Shown here: positions 1 to 8,447 of the stretch, piece after piece
How positions within the stretch are numbered: position 1 is the first letter of the stretch
How the letters are laid out: the number at the start of each line of letters is the position of its first letter
Assembly (NCBI RefSeq): GCF_004793885.1
Contig: NZ_SRYG01000003.1
Coordinates: 1 to 64,000, forward strand
DNA length: 64,000 bases
Source: Dubosiella muris
GTDB lineage: Bacteria > Bacillota_I > Bacilli_A > Erysipelotrichales > Erysipelotrichaceae
Reading direction: 5' to 3'
Program-made: the position numbers and the translations under genes
The notes under the pieces: generated by a model
Database searches by the model: none
What the model was told of the DNA's origin: nothing
The model's input: only the letters and a program-made list of their open reading frames with translations

Positions 1-36
1 GGGCCTTTCATGATCACTCCGCTTAAGCTTTTTGGA

Positions 37-60
37 CCCCCAGACAATCTGGGGGTTTTT
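37..60 (+). terminator. Rho-independent terminator of an upstream plus-strand gene outside the window
   Basis: An 8-bp stem CCCCCAGA/TCTGGGGG (37-44 with 48-55) with a 3-nt loop is followed by a T run (56-60). It ends a transcription unit lying to the left of the window; no coding sequence for it is visible here. Confidence 0.75.
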
Positions 61-70
61 GAGTTACAAG

Positions 71-94
71 AAAAAGGGCAGAACGGATCTGCCC
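71..94 (-). terminator. Terminator of the putative small RNA
   Basis: Minus-strand stem GGGCAGA/TCTGCCC (76-82 with 88-94) followed by a run of Ts on the transcribed sense strand (71-75 read as A on plus). It is the 3' end of the 71-207 unit. Confidence 0.7.
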
Positions 95-207
95 AATATC
101 GAAGAATTGTTAGTCAAAGAAATACTACCAGTCCGCCACAATCGCCAAAATGAGCGGAAGATAAAATCCAAAAATGCGATAGGATTCAACTATCGCTATG
201 ACTAACA
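71..207 (-). ncRNA. Putative small structured RNA with its own promoter and terminator
   Basis: On the minus strand a strong sigma-A promoter (TTGTCA, 17 bp, TATAAT) fires at about 206-207 and a G/C-rich terminator ends at 71. The transcript would be about 135 nt. It folds as a three-way junction: a long closing stem (about 199-210 with 105-116), hairpin A (GCGATAG arms, 176-182/190-196) and hairpin B (5 bp, 132-136/154-158), then the terminator hairpin (76-94). I do not recognise the class: no SRP Alu/S domain, tmRNA or 6S bubble is evident. A 27-codon hydrophobic frame (208 down to 125) lies inside but has no ATG, GTG or TTG start, so a type I toxin is possible but unsupported. It sits downstream of tRNA-Arg but is separated from it by another terminator. 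Confidence 0.5.
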
Positions 208-212
208 GTTAA

Positions 213-241
213 ATTATAAACTTAAAAAAATGGAGTGACAA
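213..241 (-). promoter_or_regulatory. Sigma-A promoter of the putative small RNA
   Basis: Minus strand: -35 TTGTCA (236-241), 17-bp spacer, -10 TATAAT (213-218). Five of six -35 bases and all -10 bases match consensus. No coding sequence follows, only the structured element and terminator at 71-207. Confidence 0.7.
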
Positions 242-270
242 CACTTCAGTTTTTTGTCGTGCACATTTCA

Positions 271-305
271 AAAAAAACCATCTGGAAATTAATCTCCAGA
301 TGGTT
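271..305 (-). terminator. Terminator downstream of tRNA-Arg
   Basis: An 11-bp perfect stem (276-286 with 295-305, arms AACCATCTGGA/TCCAGATGGTT) with a T tract on the minus-strand side (271-277). It lies about 110 nt beyond the tRNA 3' end and separates the tRNA unit from the small RNA. The stretch 306-413 between them shows nothing else I can name. Confidence 0.75.
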
Positions 306-413
306 AAGCCATTTCTTAACTAAATGACATTGCTTCGCAAAGCTCTTTTCTTTTGCCCGGTCCCCATGACGGATTCCGGTTTTTATGTTAAAGTTAATTC
401 GTTCAAAAAAAAA

Positions 414-490
414 TGGCGTCCTTGGAGGGATTCGAACCCCCGACCGTGCGCTTAGAAGGCGCATGCTCTATCCAACTGAGCTACAAGGAC
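414..490 (-). tRNA. tRNA-Arg (anticodon TCT)
   Basis: Read on the minus strand from 490, the sequence forms a full cloverleaf. The acceptor stem is GTCCTTG/CAAGGAC, there is a D-loop AGCTCAGTTGG, an anticodon loop CTTCTAA with anticodon TCT (reads AGA), and a T-loop GGTTCGAATCC. The discriminator is G, and an encoded CCA sits at 414-416. A poly-T run follows immediately, so the transcript may end there or at 271-305. Confidence 0.95.
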
Positions 491-499
491 AACACGGAT

Positions 500-528
500 A
501 TTATAAACGATAAGTATTGAAATTTCAA
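500..528 (-). promoter_or_regulatory. Promoter of tRNA-Arg
   Basis: Minus strand: -35 TTGAAA (523-528), 17-bp spacer, -10 TATAAT (500-505), 9 nt before the mature tRNA 5' end. It overlaps the leader of the divergent repeat-protein gene starting at 547. Confidence 0.65.
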
Positions 529-546
529 TGGGAATAGAGGAGAAAG

Positions 547-1341
547 ATGATGAATCAAGAAGAACGAGATGGGTATCGGTTTATCGGTTGGTATATTGAT
601 CCCGAATGCACGAAGCGAATCAATCCGGGCGGCAAACTGCCAAGCGCGATCACGCTTTACGATAAGTGGGTCCCGATTCTCTACCCGATCCATTACGACT
701 GCCATGGCGGGATCAATTCCCGTCGCAATCCTCGCTATGTGACGGTGGAAACCGGGTTGCTGCGCCTGTTTCCCGCCCGCAAGCGCGGGATGCGTTTTAT
801 CGGCTGGTGTCTGGATGGCGAGCGAATCGAATACTTGCCGCCCCACATCACCAAACCGCTGACACTGGAGGCAATGTTTTGCGAGCCAAGCCTCGTGCGC
901 TTTGAAACCAACGGCGGCGGGCGCATCGCCGAGCGAACGACAACGGACAGCGGCCTGCTTGAACGGTTCCGGCCGCCAATGCGGCTTGGATACACGTTCG
1001 ATGGATGGTACCTGGACGAGCGGCTCACGTTTCCGTTTGATTTCGACATGCCGCTCAACGAATCCATCACGTTGTACGCGAAATGGAAAATCACATTGTT
1101 TCGGATCACCTACCATTTGGATGGCGGGCTGGCCAGCCGAATGAATCCAAGATCGTACTCGTATTTTGACTTGGATATCGAGCTGCTGCCCGCCCGCAAA
1201 AAAGGATATCGCTTTTTAGGCTGGTTTGACGCCCGCGGCAACGCGCTGGACTGGATCCGGCACAATTCGATTGGCGACAAAGAATTGTTCGCCCGCTATG
1301 AGAAAGAGAGGGAATTTGAATGCACGCCCAAAATCCGCTAG
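547..1341 (+). CDS. InlB B-repeat (Listeria-Bacteroides repeat) protein without signal peptide
   Basis: 264 aa made almost wholly of about four InlB-B/Flg_new type repeats. Each has the pattern G-Y-x-F-x-G-W-Y...L-T-L-Y-A-x-W: GYRFIGWYID near residue 9, GMRFIGWCLD near 80, GYTFDGWYLD near 150 and GYRFLGWFDA near 220. The family is usually found on secreted surface adhesins, yet the protein starts directly in a repeat and has no signal peptide, membrane segment or sorting signal, so it appears cytoplasmic. A good ribosome binding site (GAGGAGA) precedes ATG 547. Its 3' end overlaps the MATE gene by 22 bp, implying translational coupling. Function unknown; it could be a remnant of a longer surface protein that lost its N-terminus. 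Confidence 0.75.
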   Translation: MMNQEERDGYRFIGWYIDPECTKRINPGGKLPSAITLYDKWVPILYPIHYDCHGGINSRRNPRYVTVETGLLRLFPARKRGMRFIGWCLDGERIEYLPPHITKPLTLEAMFCEPSLVRFETNGGGRIAERTTTDSGLLERFRPPMRLGYTFDGWYLDERLTFPFDFDMPLNESITLYAKWKITLFRITYHLDGGLASRMNPRSYSYFDLDIELLPARKKGYRFLGWFDARGNALDWIRHNSIGDKELFARYEKEREFECTPKIR

Positions 1342-2690
1342 GTTATGAACGCCTGGGCAAGCTGCTGGCCCGCTTTGCGGTTCCCAGCGTCATTTCGATG
1401 CTTGTCAGCGCCCTTTATAACATTGTCGATCAGATTTTTATCGGACAAGGCGTCGGGTATTTAGGGAACGCCGCGACCAACGTCGCCTTCCCGCTCACGA
1501 CGATTTCCCTGGCGATCTCGCTGCTGATCGGAATTGGTTCCTCTTCCCGCTTTTCTTTGTATCTCGGTCAAAAGAGGCCGGAAAAAGTACGGGAAATCAC
1601 CGGGAACGCCCTCTTTTTGATGATTGCCTGCGGTCTTGCGTACATGGGATTGATTTTGCTCTTCGTCCACGACTTGCTTTTTGCTTTTGGCGCGACCAGC
1701 GAAGTGTATCCGTACGCGGTCGCCTACACAAACATCACCGCGTTTGGCTTCCCGTTCCTGATTTTCACCAACGCGATGAGCGCGCTGATTCGCTCGGATG
1801 GCTCGCCAAATTACTCCATGGTGTGCATGGTTGTGGGCGCCATCATCAACATCGTCCTTGATCCGATTTTTATTTTCGTATTCCATCAAGGCGTGGCCGG
1901 CGCGGCGTGGGCGACGATTTTAGGGCAAATCATCTCGTGTTTTGTATGCTTTGCCTATATCCCCAAATTCAAGCACGTCGAAATCAAAGCGAAAGACATT
2001 CGGTTCTCGTGGCAAGCTACGCTGGAGGCGTTTTCGATTGGCGTGAGCAGCAGCGTGAATCAAATCGCGATTTTGTTCGTGCAAATCGTCATGAACAACT
2101 CCATGGTGCACTATGGCGCGCTCAGTCCCTACGGAGCGGAAATTCCGCTGGCGGCCGCGGGCGTCGTCATGAAAGTGAACGCGATCCTGTTCGCGTTCAT
2201 GATCGGCTTGTCGCAAGGCCTTCAGCCGATTGTCGGCTTCAACTATGGCGCGAAAAAATACACGCGGGTGAAAAAGACGATGCTTCTCGCGCTCGCCAGC
2301 GCGCTGGTCATCGGCGCCCTGGGCTGGACGTTGTTCGAGTTCGCCCCGTATCCTGTGCTTTCGTTGTTTGGCTCCGAGAACGCGCTGTATATGGAATTCG
2401 CGGTGCATTTTATGAAAGTGTTCCTGCTACTGTCGTGCGTCAATGGCGTCCAAATCATTTCTTCCGGGTTTTTCTCGGCCATCGGCAAACCGCTCAAAGG
2501 CTTGTTCTTATCCATGATTCGACAAGTCATTCTTTTCATTCCTTTGGCCGTCCTTTTGCCGCTCTCCTTCGGGCTGGAAGGCATTTTATGGTCGGCGCCC
2601 GTGGCGGACACGATCAGTTTTGGCGTGGCGATCGTCTTGCTGGCGGTGGAATTCCACAAGTTGGACAACCTGCAAAAAGAAAACGACTAA
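1320..2690 (+). CDS. MATE family efflux transporter
   Basis: 456 aa with about 12 predicted membrane segments in two homologous halves, the size and layout of MATE (NorM/DinF-like) exporters that expel cationic drugs or metabolites using Na+ or H+ gradients. The N-terminus (GKLLARFAVPSVISMLVSALYN) and the IGQG and QGLQPIVGFNYGAK segments are typical of the family. It is the second gene of a two-gene unit with the InlB-repeat protein and is followed at once by a bidirectional terminator. Substrate cannot be told from sequence. Confidence 0.92.
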   Translation: MHAQNPLGYERLGKLLARFAVPSVISMLVSALYNIVDQIFIGQGVGYLGNAATNVAFPLTTISLAISLLIGIGSSSRFSLYLGQKRPEKVREITGNALFLMIACGLAYMGLILLFVHDLLFAFGATSEVYPYAVAYTNITAFGFPFLIFTNAMSALIRSDGSPNYSMVCMVVGAIINIVLDPIFIFVFHQGVAGAAWATILGQIISCFVCFAYIPKFKHVEIKAKDIRFSWQATLEAFSIGVSSSVNQIAILFVQIVMNNSMVHYGALSPYGAEIPLAAAGVVMKVNAILFAFMIGLSQGLQPIVGFNYGAKKYTRVKKTMLLALASALVIGALGWTLFEFAPYPVLSLFGSENALYMEFAVHFMKVFLLLSCVNGVQIISSGFFSAIGKPLKGLFLSMIRQVILFIPLAVLLPLSFGLEGILWSAPVADTISFGVAIVLLAVEFHKLDNLQKEND

Positions 2691-2696
2691 ATCGAA

Positions 2697-2737
2697 AAAA
2701 AGAGACAAACCGCGAATTGAAACGTTTGTCTCTTTTT
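2697..2737. terminator. Bidirectional terminator between MATE gene and phosphodiesterase gene
   Basis: A 14-bp stem (2697-2710 with 2724-2737) flanked by A and T runs, so it can stop transcription from both converging genes. Confidence 0.85.
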
Positions 2738-2742
2738 AATGC

Positions 2743-3282
2743 TTAAAAACGGAAAAATCTTTTTTTCTGAACCGGTGGCTTTTCCTTGGACGCAACCCAT
2801 TGCGACTCGAATACAAGCTCGGCCTCGGCTTGCGGACCTTCGAGCGTCAAAACGGCGTAGCTTGGCTCCTTGCCATCGCGCGGCGACCACGTCGAGCCCG
2901 GATTGACAAGCAGCACGCCATGAACCCGCTTGATCATGGAACAATGCGTATGCCCGAAACAAACAATGTCGCAATCGTTTTCCTGCGCCATCCGCACAAG
3001 ATCCATCTCGCGGTTCATATAAGAGCAACGATGCGAATGCACGACAAGCAGCCGGTGCTCCCCGACCCGGATGACTTGCTGTTCCTTCATATTTCCCGCG
3101 GAAAAGAAATCGTTGTTTCCTCTGGCGAAGATCCAGTTATCAAACAAAGCCGGATTGTCTTCCAAATCGCCGCAATGCACATACAGGTCCGCGTCCGGAT
3201 TCCAGCGCTCAATCTCGCTCACGAGATTCGATGTGCCGTGCGAGTCGGACACGACCACCACTTTGTATTTTTTTTGATCCAT
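2743..3282 (-). CDS. YfcE/MJ0936-type metallophosphoesterase
   Basis: 179 aa calcineurin-like phosphodiesterase. The metal-binding motifs are all present in order: SDSHG (residues 12-16), HCGDLED, ARGNNDF, HSH and GHTH. The family hydrolyses phosphodiesters in the cytoplasm; the natural substrate of YfcE/YsnB members is not settled. Its ATG overlaps the stop of the upstream VanY-like gene (TAATG), so it is the last gene of the cvpA-mutS2-uvrC operon. Confidence 0.9.
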   Translation of the reverse strand: MDQKKYKVVVVSDSHGTSNLVSEIERWNPDADLYVHCGDLEDNPALFDNWIFARGNNDFFSAGNMKEQQVIRVGEHRLLVVHSHRCSYMNREMDLVRMAQENDCDIVCFGHTHCSMIKRVHGVLLVNPGSTWSPRDGKEPSYAVLTLEGPQAEAELVFESQWVASKEKPPVQKKRFFRF

Positions 3283-4331
3283 TACTGAAGTTCCTCCTCG
3301 AAGTCCATTTCCTCCATCGTCTTGTTTTCATCGACCATCGCCTTGGCGGTTTTTTGGCCGACATACCGAAGCAAATACGGTTGGTAATAATGGCCTGTCA
3401 CCTCTTCTTTTCCTTGCGGATAGCGAACGACAAATCCATACCGCCACGCGTTGGCCCGCAACCAGGCCTGCGTTTCCAGTTCAGCTTCGCCAAGCTCTTC
3501 CTCCACCTTGGTGTAGTCGTAGTCGACAAACGCTTTGTTTTCGGCGACAAGCGTGTCCCAGCGTTGGGCGCCGGTCAGTGCCACCGTGTACCCGAGCTGC
3601 TGCTCGTTCTCTCCGCCGGACAACGCGAAACGGTCGACATACTCGCCATAGACGAGCGTCGCCCGCAAATACCGGTCCAGCACTTGCTCGTAATTCAAGT
3701 ATCCGCTTTCCAAGCCGAGGGATTCATTTTCTCCCACGATTTTTTTATAGTCGTCCAGCATGGCTTTCAACCGTTGCGCCGCTTCGCTCTTGAGCGAGGT
3801 TCCTTCCAAATCGCTCAACCCATCCGGGACGTAACGGTATACCGACAAGTTTTCATTCAGTACCAAATATGGATACGCCGGATCCGGCGCGAGCTGCACA
3901 TCTTCATGCAAAATCTGCTCGTTTTCATAAAACGACGTTAAATCGGCGTAAGAATAGTGCGACAAGTACCGCGTCAGCGTGTCCAGCGAAAAATTCGAGC
4001 GGTACTTGTTAATGAAATTGACAATATACGCCGCCGGCGCGTCCTGGGCTTTTTTCGCCCGCGCGTAAAACAGCGTATTGTAAATCGAAAAGTCCGGCTC
4101 GTTGATAAATTCAAGATATTGATCCGGTTTCAGCTGCTGCGTAATCATGTAGTCGATTTCCTTGGCATCCAAATGCGCCAAAATAACAGGTCTGTTTTGT
4201 TCGGTCACATAAGGATAGCGCGCCAGAGGATCGTACGTCTCGTTGATTTTGATCATACACGTGATCGCCACGCCGGCGCATACGCCAAGCAGCAACAGCC
4301 TTAAACCGAGTGTTTTCGAATCCACTTTCAT
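3282..4331 (-). CDS. VanY-like D,D-carboxypeptidase fold protein, catalytic residues lost
   Basis: 349 aa with one N-terminal membrane anchor (residues 8-27) and an extracytoplasmic body. The C-terminal third follows the VanY/peptidase M15B pattern: SGYLNYEQ (normally SGYRSYExQ), ENEQQLGYTVA (normally SEHQxGLAVD), then WLRANAWRYGFVVRYPQGKEE and TGHYYQPYLLRYVG (normally EPWHxRYVG). All zinc ligands and the catalytic Glu are changed: His to Gln244, Asp to Ala251, Glu to Gln317, His to Leu320. The scaffold is well kept, so it is probably a pseudoenzyme that binds peptidoglycan stem peptides or a partner rather than cutting them. A promoter lies inside the end of uvrC and the start codon has no Shine-Dalgarno. 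Confidence 0.75.
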   Translation of the reverse strand: MKVDSKTLGLRLLLLGVCAGVAITCMIKINETYDPLARYPYVTEQNRPVILAHLDAKEIDYMITQQLKPDQYLEFINEPDFSIYNTLFYARAKKAQDAPAAYIVNFINKYRSNFSLDTLTRYLSHYSYADLTSFYENEQILHEDVQLAPDPAYPYLVLNENLSVYRYVPDGLSDLEGTSLKSEAAQRLKAMLDDYKKIVGENESLGLESGYLNYEQVLDRYLRATLVYGEYVDRFALSGGENEQQLGYTVALTGAQRWDTLVAENKAFVDYDYTKVEEELGEAELETQAWLRANAWRYGFVVRYPQGKEEVTGHYYQPYLLRYVGQKTAKAMVDENKTMEEMDFEEELQ

Positions 4332-4338
4332 AAGTCAA

Positions 4339-4367
4339 ATTATAACGAATCACTCCGAAGGATGCAA
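4339..4367 (-). promoter_or_regulatory. Candidate promoter of the VanY-like gene, inside the 3' end of uvrC
   Basis: Minus strand: -35 TTGCAT (4362-4367, weak), 17-bp spacer, perfect -10 TATAAT (4339-4344). The ATG begins 7 nt after the -10, where transcription itself would start, so the message may be leaderless. Confidence 0.45.
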
Positions 4368-6110
4368 TCGGTCGAACAAACGACGTGCCACATCTTCGGG
4401 CACGACCCGGGCGAGCGCCTCCACATCCGCCTGCCGCAAGCTTTTCATCGACTTGAACGTCTTCATCAGCTCTTTTTTGCGTGTTTCGCCAATGCCGGGC
4501 ACTTCGTCCAAAACCGACTTTGTCATCGACTTGCTGCGCAGCTTGCGATGGTACTCGATCGCGAACCGGTGCACTTCGTCCTGTAGTCTGGTAAGCATAA
4601 AAAACAACGGGTCCTCCTTGGACAGCGGCACTTCCTTCAAGTCTTCCAGCATCAAGGCCCTCGTCGCGTGCCGGTCGTCTTTTACGAGTCCCGCGATGGG
4701 AAAATCGAGCATCAAGTCGTCGCGAATCGACTTGGCGGCGTTGATTTGCGCCGCCCCGCCATCGACAATCAGCAAATCCGGCATGGGCTTGCCGTCTTTG
4801 AGCAGCCGGAAATACCGCCGGTAAACGACTTCTTTCATCGAGTCGATATCGGAACGGTACGTATCCAAATGATAATGGCGATACTGTGCCTTGTCCGGCC
4901 GGCCATCCTCGAACACGACTAAGCCCGACACGTTGTTCGAGCCCTGGATATGCGAATTGTCAAAGCTTTCAATCGTGTGGACTTCGCGCTGGACGATCCG
5001 GGACAAATGCTGCATGGCCATGTCGAGCTCTTTGTCTTTTTTGTACACGAGCTGGAATTTTTGATCGTGCGCCTCCTTGGCGTTTTGAATGACGAGATCC
5101 ACCAGCTTCTTTTTCTCTCCGCGCTCAGGAACTTTCACCTTCACATCGAGCGCGTGCTCCAGCGCCTCCACATCGGTGCCTTTGGGAACGAGAATTTCCT
5201 TGGGCTTGGTGTTGTTGGCGTAGTACTGCACGATAAAGCTGACAAACGCCTCGTCTTTTTCCTCGTAAATCGGCGTGATGGAAAGCGTTCGCTCCAGCAG
5301 TTTTCCGTCGCGGATAAAGAAGCCGTAAAAGCTAATATAGCCTTTGTCTTCGTAATAACCAAACACGTCGCGGGCCGTCCGGTCCGAAAAATCAATCGAC
5401 TGCTTTTCCTTGATGTGCTCGATATGCTGGATCTGGTCCCGCAGCTCCTTCGCGCGCTCGAATTGCAGCTCCTCGGCCGCGTTTTGCATTTTAAGGTGCA
5501 AATCGTCCAGCACAACATCCACATCGCCCTTTAAAAACCGGATGACTTCCGCGCGGATCTTGGCTACCTCTTTCGGATCGGTTTTTTTGACGCAAGGCGC
5601 CAGGCACTGATGCATGTGGTAATACAAACAAGCCTGCTTGCCAAGGGTCCGGCATTTGCGAATCGGAAAAATTTGATTGACGAGCTTCACCATTTCATAG
5701 GCGGCGCTGGAACTCGGATACGGGCCAAAGTAGCGGGATTTTTTATGATTCGGCTTTCGGGATATGCGCACGGAAAAATCCTGATCGCCGCTTACTTCGA
5801 TGTATGGATACATTTTGTCGTCCATGAACATGATATTGAACGGAGGACGATGCTTTTTGATCAAGTTGATTTCCAGTAGCAGCGCCTCTTTTTCCGAACC
5901 CGTCACGATGTACTCAAAGTCGCGGATATGGGAAACCAGGCGGGTGGTTTTGTTGTTGTGGACCCCCGTAAAATACGAACGCACCCGGTTTTTCAGAACT
6001 TTCGCCTTGCCCACATACAAAATCTTCCCCTTCTCGTCTTTCATGATGTAACAGCCGGGTTGTTCCGGCAGCAAAGACAATTTATCCTGCAAATGTTTTG
6101 AAACCGCCAT
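4350..6110 (-). CDS. uvrC: Excinuclease ABC subunit C
   Basis: 586 aa, the normal length for UvrC, which makes both incisions in nucleotide excision repair with UvrAB. Domains in order: GIY-YIG nuclease (GCYIMKDE...ILYVGKAKVLKNRVRSYF, residues 20-50), Cys-rich region, UVR motif (AEELQFERAKELRDQI, about 210), RNase H-like UvrC_C (SFDNSHIQG, about 395) and a C-terminal helix-hairpin-helix (VPGIGETRKKELMKTF). A clear ribosome binding site (GAGGAG) precedes the ATG. It lies 15 nt downstream of mutS2. Confidence 0.98.
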   Translation of the reverse strand: MAVSKHLQDKLSLLPEQPGCYIMKDEKGKILYVGKAKVLKNRVRSYFTGVHNNKTTRLVSHIRDFEYIVTGSEKEALLLEINLIKKHRPPFNIMFMDDKMYPYIEVSGDQDFSVRISRKPNHKKSRYFGPYPSSSAAYEMVKLVNQIFPIRKCRTLGKQACLYYHMHQCLAPCVKKTDPKEVAKIRAEVIRFLKGDVDVVLDDLHLKMQNAAEELQFERAKELRDQIQHIEHIKEKQSIDFSDRTARDVFGYYEDKGYISFYGFFIRDGKLLERTLSITPIYEEKDEAFVSFIVQYYANNTKPKEILVPKGTDVEALEHALDVKVKVPERGEKKKLVDLVIQNAKEAHDQKFQLVYKKDKELDMAMQHLSRIVQREVHTIESFDNSHIQGSNNVSGLVVFEDGRPDKAQYRHYHLDTYRSDIDSMKEVVYRRYFRLLKDGKPMPDLLIVDGGAAQINAAKSIRDDLMLDFPIAGLVKDDRHATRALMLEDLKEVPLSKEDPLFFMLTRLQDEVHRFAIEYHRKLRSKSMTKSVLDEVPGIGETRKKELMKTFKSMKSLRQADVEALARVVPEDVARRLFDRLHPSE

Positions 6111-6125
6111 AACTCCTCTTTTCTT

Positions 6126-8447
6126 TTATTTCAACGTCACGATAGTCGCGCCCAGGCCGCCTTCGTTTGGGCCGGCCGATTCAAACGACTTCACGGTGTT
6201 GCGCTTGCGTAAATCGTCCCAAACGGCCTTTCGAAGCTTTCCCGTCCCCATGCCGTGAATGATGCGCACGCTAATCGCTTTGTGGACGATGGCCTGGTCC
6301 AAATACCGGTCCAGCGCGTTCAGCCCTTCCTCGACCCGCATGCCAATCAAGTTCAATTCCAGCGGAAACCGCTTCGTGACGCGCTCCAGCCTTGGCTTGG
6401 GCGCCGTTTTCGGCACGTTGGGACGCTTCATTTTCGTCAACACGTTCGTTTTGACGTTGACTTTCATTCCGTTGGTCAGCACCGTGGCTTGTTTTTTGCG
6501 AATCTCGAGAATTTCGCCATGGGCGTTCAGCGAATCAATGTGGACATAGTCGCCGACCGCAAACGTTTCTTTCGCGGCTTTTTCCTCTTTTTGTTCGGGC
6601 GCGAGATCGTTGATCGCGTGCAGCGACTCGATTTGTTCATGCACCTTGACTTCGGGATGGTTTTTCATTTTCGCCAAAATGGCTCTGGCTTCCTCGCGCT
6701 TCTCGTCCAGCATCGCCTCCAGCTCGTGTTCGTACTCCGCTTCCAGCGTTTCGCGCTTGCCGATCCATTTTTGTTTTTCGGCTTCCGCTTCTTTTTGAAT
6801 GCGATGCGCGTTTTGAATGAGGACGTCGAAACGCTCTTGTTTTTTCATGACTTCCTTTTGCTCGATTTCCAGCCGCTCCAGCGCCTTTTGCGACTCCTTC
6901 ATGTTTTCCTCTTTCAGCGTCCGGGCATGCGCGATGATCGCCGGCTCCAGCTGAAGCTGCGAAGCGATCGCGAACGCGAATGATCCGCCCGAAATGCCCG
7001 GCAAGTACCGGTACGTCGGCCGCAGCGTTTCCACGTCGAATTCCACGCTGGAAACAAGCGTGTGCAAATCGGCCTTGCCAAACTCCTTCACCTGATCGTA
7101 ATGCGTCGACGTCACAATGGTCGACTGGCAGTCAATCAAATACGCTAAAATCGCGGAAGCCAGACTCGCGCCTTCCAGCGGATCGGTTCCATTGCCGATT
7201 TCATCCAGCAAAATAAACGTATGCTCGTTGGCCGCCTGGCAAATCCGGGCGATTTTGGACATATGGGACGAAAAAGTAGACAAGTTGTTTTCAATCGACT
7301 GGTCGTCACCGATGTCAAACCACATCGACGTGTACCACGGCAGCATCGCGTCGTGCGCCAAAACCGGAAAGCCGGCGTGCGCGAGCACGACAAACAAGCC
7401 GATCGTCTTTAGCGTGACGGTCTTTCCGCCCATATTCGGGCCTGAAATCATTAAGCAAAACTGGTCTTTTTGACTGGCGTACGTGTTGGCGACGACTTTT
7501 TGCTCGTCAATCAGTGGATGGCGGGCATGCGCGAAACGAAACGAATGATCCCGGGTTTGGAACTTTGGAACGCACCCGTCGTACCGGTTCGCCCATTTGG
7601 CGCGCGCCATCACGGTGTCTAAAAACGTCATCGTTTCCAAATCGCTTCCAAGCGCGAGCGCGCTGGCCGCCACTTGCGCGGTCAACTCCCGGCAGATCCG
7701 GCGTTTTTCCTCTTCGATTTCCAAGGCGAGCGACTGGATCTTGTTGTTGCGCACCACGAACTCGCGCGGTTCCACATACGTGGCCATCCCGCTTTGACTC
7801 GTGCCATGGATCATGCCGCCAAAGCTGTTTTTTTCCGGCGTCTTCGCCAGCACGCAAAGGCGGCCCTGGATCGTGGTCGTCGTCGTGTCCATGAGCCGCG
7901 TCGCGTGCTGCTTCGTATAGCCGCGGGCGAACACGCTTAAATCCGCTTTCGCCTGACGCAGCGCCTGCGTCCGGCCATACAGCGTCGGCGTGGCATCTTC
8001 CTTGATGTCGCCGCCCAGGTCAATCATCGCCTCGATTTTCTTTCGAAGCTTGTCGCAAGGATCCATGGTCGCCGCGTACTCGGCAAGCCTTGGCTCCCGC
8101 TCTTCCTCAAACGCCTGGACGGCCCGGCGGACGGCGGACAAGAAAAGCGCGATGGCGTTGAGCTCGCCAGGCAGTAAAACGATGGATTTCGATGCCGAGT
8201 CAAGAAATGGCTCGATATCCGTGACACCACCCATGGAAAGATCCTTCCCGAGCCGGACGTATTCCATTCCTTCCTGGACAAAGTCCAGCTGCTCCCGGGC
8301 GAGCTGGACGGTTTCGAGCGGCATGGCGTTTCGGATCATCGCCACGGAACGCGAAAACGCCGCATATCCGGCAATTTGCTCCAAAACGGCCGCGTAGTCG
8401 ATGGACCGATCCATTTGTTTTTTAAACCCCGATCGCTTGTCGGACAT
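6126..8447 (-). CDS. mutS2: Endonuclease MutS2
   Basis: 773 aa. It has the MutS core with Walker A (GPNMGGKTVTLKT, about residue 335), Walker B (LLDEIGNGTDP) and the signature EGASLASAIL. These are followed by a coiled-coil stretch (about 515-600) and a C-terminal Smr nuclease domain (IHGMGTGKLRKAVWDDL). There is no N-terminal mismatch-recognition domain. MutS2 acts on recombination intermediates and, in Bacillus, on collided ribosomes. It overlaps cvpA by 26 bp at its start; the ATG has a strong AAGGAGG site. Confidence 0.97.
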   Translation of the reverse strand: MSDKRSGFKKQMDRSIDYAAVLEQIAGYAAFSRSVAMIRNAMPLETVQLAREQLDFVQEGMEYVRLGKDLSMGGVTDIEPFLDSASKSIVLLPGELNAIALFLSAVRRAVQAFEEEREPRLAEYAATMDPCDKLRKKIEAMIDLGGDIKEDATPTLYGRTQALRQAKADLSVFARGYTKQHATRLMDTTTTTIQGRLCVLAKTPEKNSFGGMIHGTSQSGMATYVEPREFVVRNNKIQSLALEIEEEKRRICRELTAQVAASALALGSDLETMTFLDTVMARAKWANRYDGCVPKFQTRDHSFRFAHARHPLIDEQKVVANTYASQKDQFCLMISGPNMGGKTVTLKTIGLFVVLAHAGFPVLAHDAMLPWYTSMWFDIGDDQSIENNLSTFSSHMSKIARICQAANEHTFILLDEIGNGTDPLEGASLASAILAYLIDCQSTIVTSTHYDQVKEFGKADLHTLVSSVEFDVETLRPTYRYLPGISGGSFAFAIASQLQLEPAIIAHARTLKEENMKESQKALERLEIEQKEVMKKQERFDVLIQNAHRIQKEAEAEKQKWIGKRETLEAEYEHELEAMLDEKREEARAILAKMKNHPEVKVHEQIESLHAINDLAPEQKEEKAAKETFAVGDYVHIDSLNAHGEILEIRKKQATVLTNGMKVNVKTNVLTKMKRPNVPKTAPKPRLERVTKRFPLELNLIGMRVEEGLNALDRYLDQAIVHKAISVRIIHGMGTGKLRKAVWDDLRKRNTVKSFESAGPNEGGLGATIVTLK

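Noticed and set aside
246-464. Minus-strand 72-codon reading frame
   Set aside because: It runs through the tRNA-Arg gene and the terminator at 271-305, so it is not a gene.
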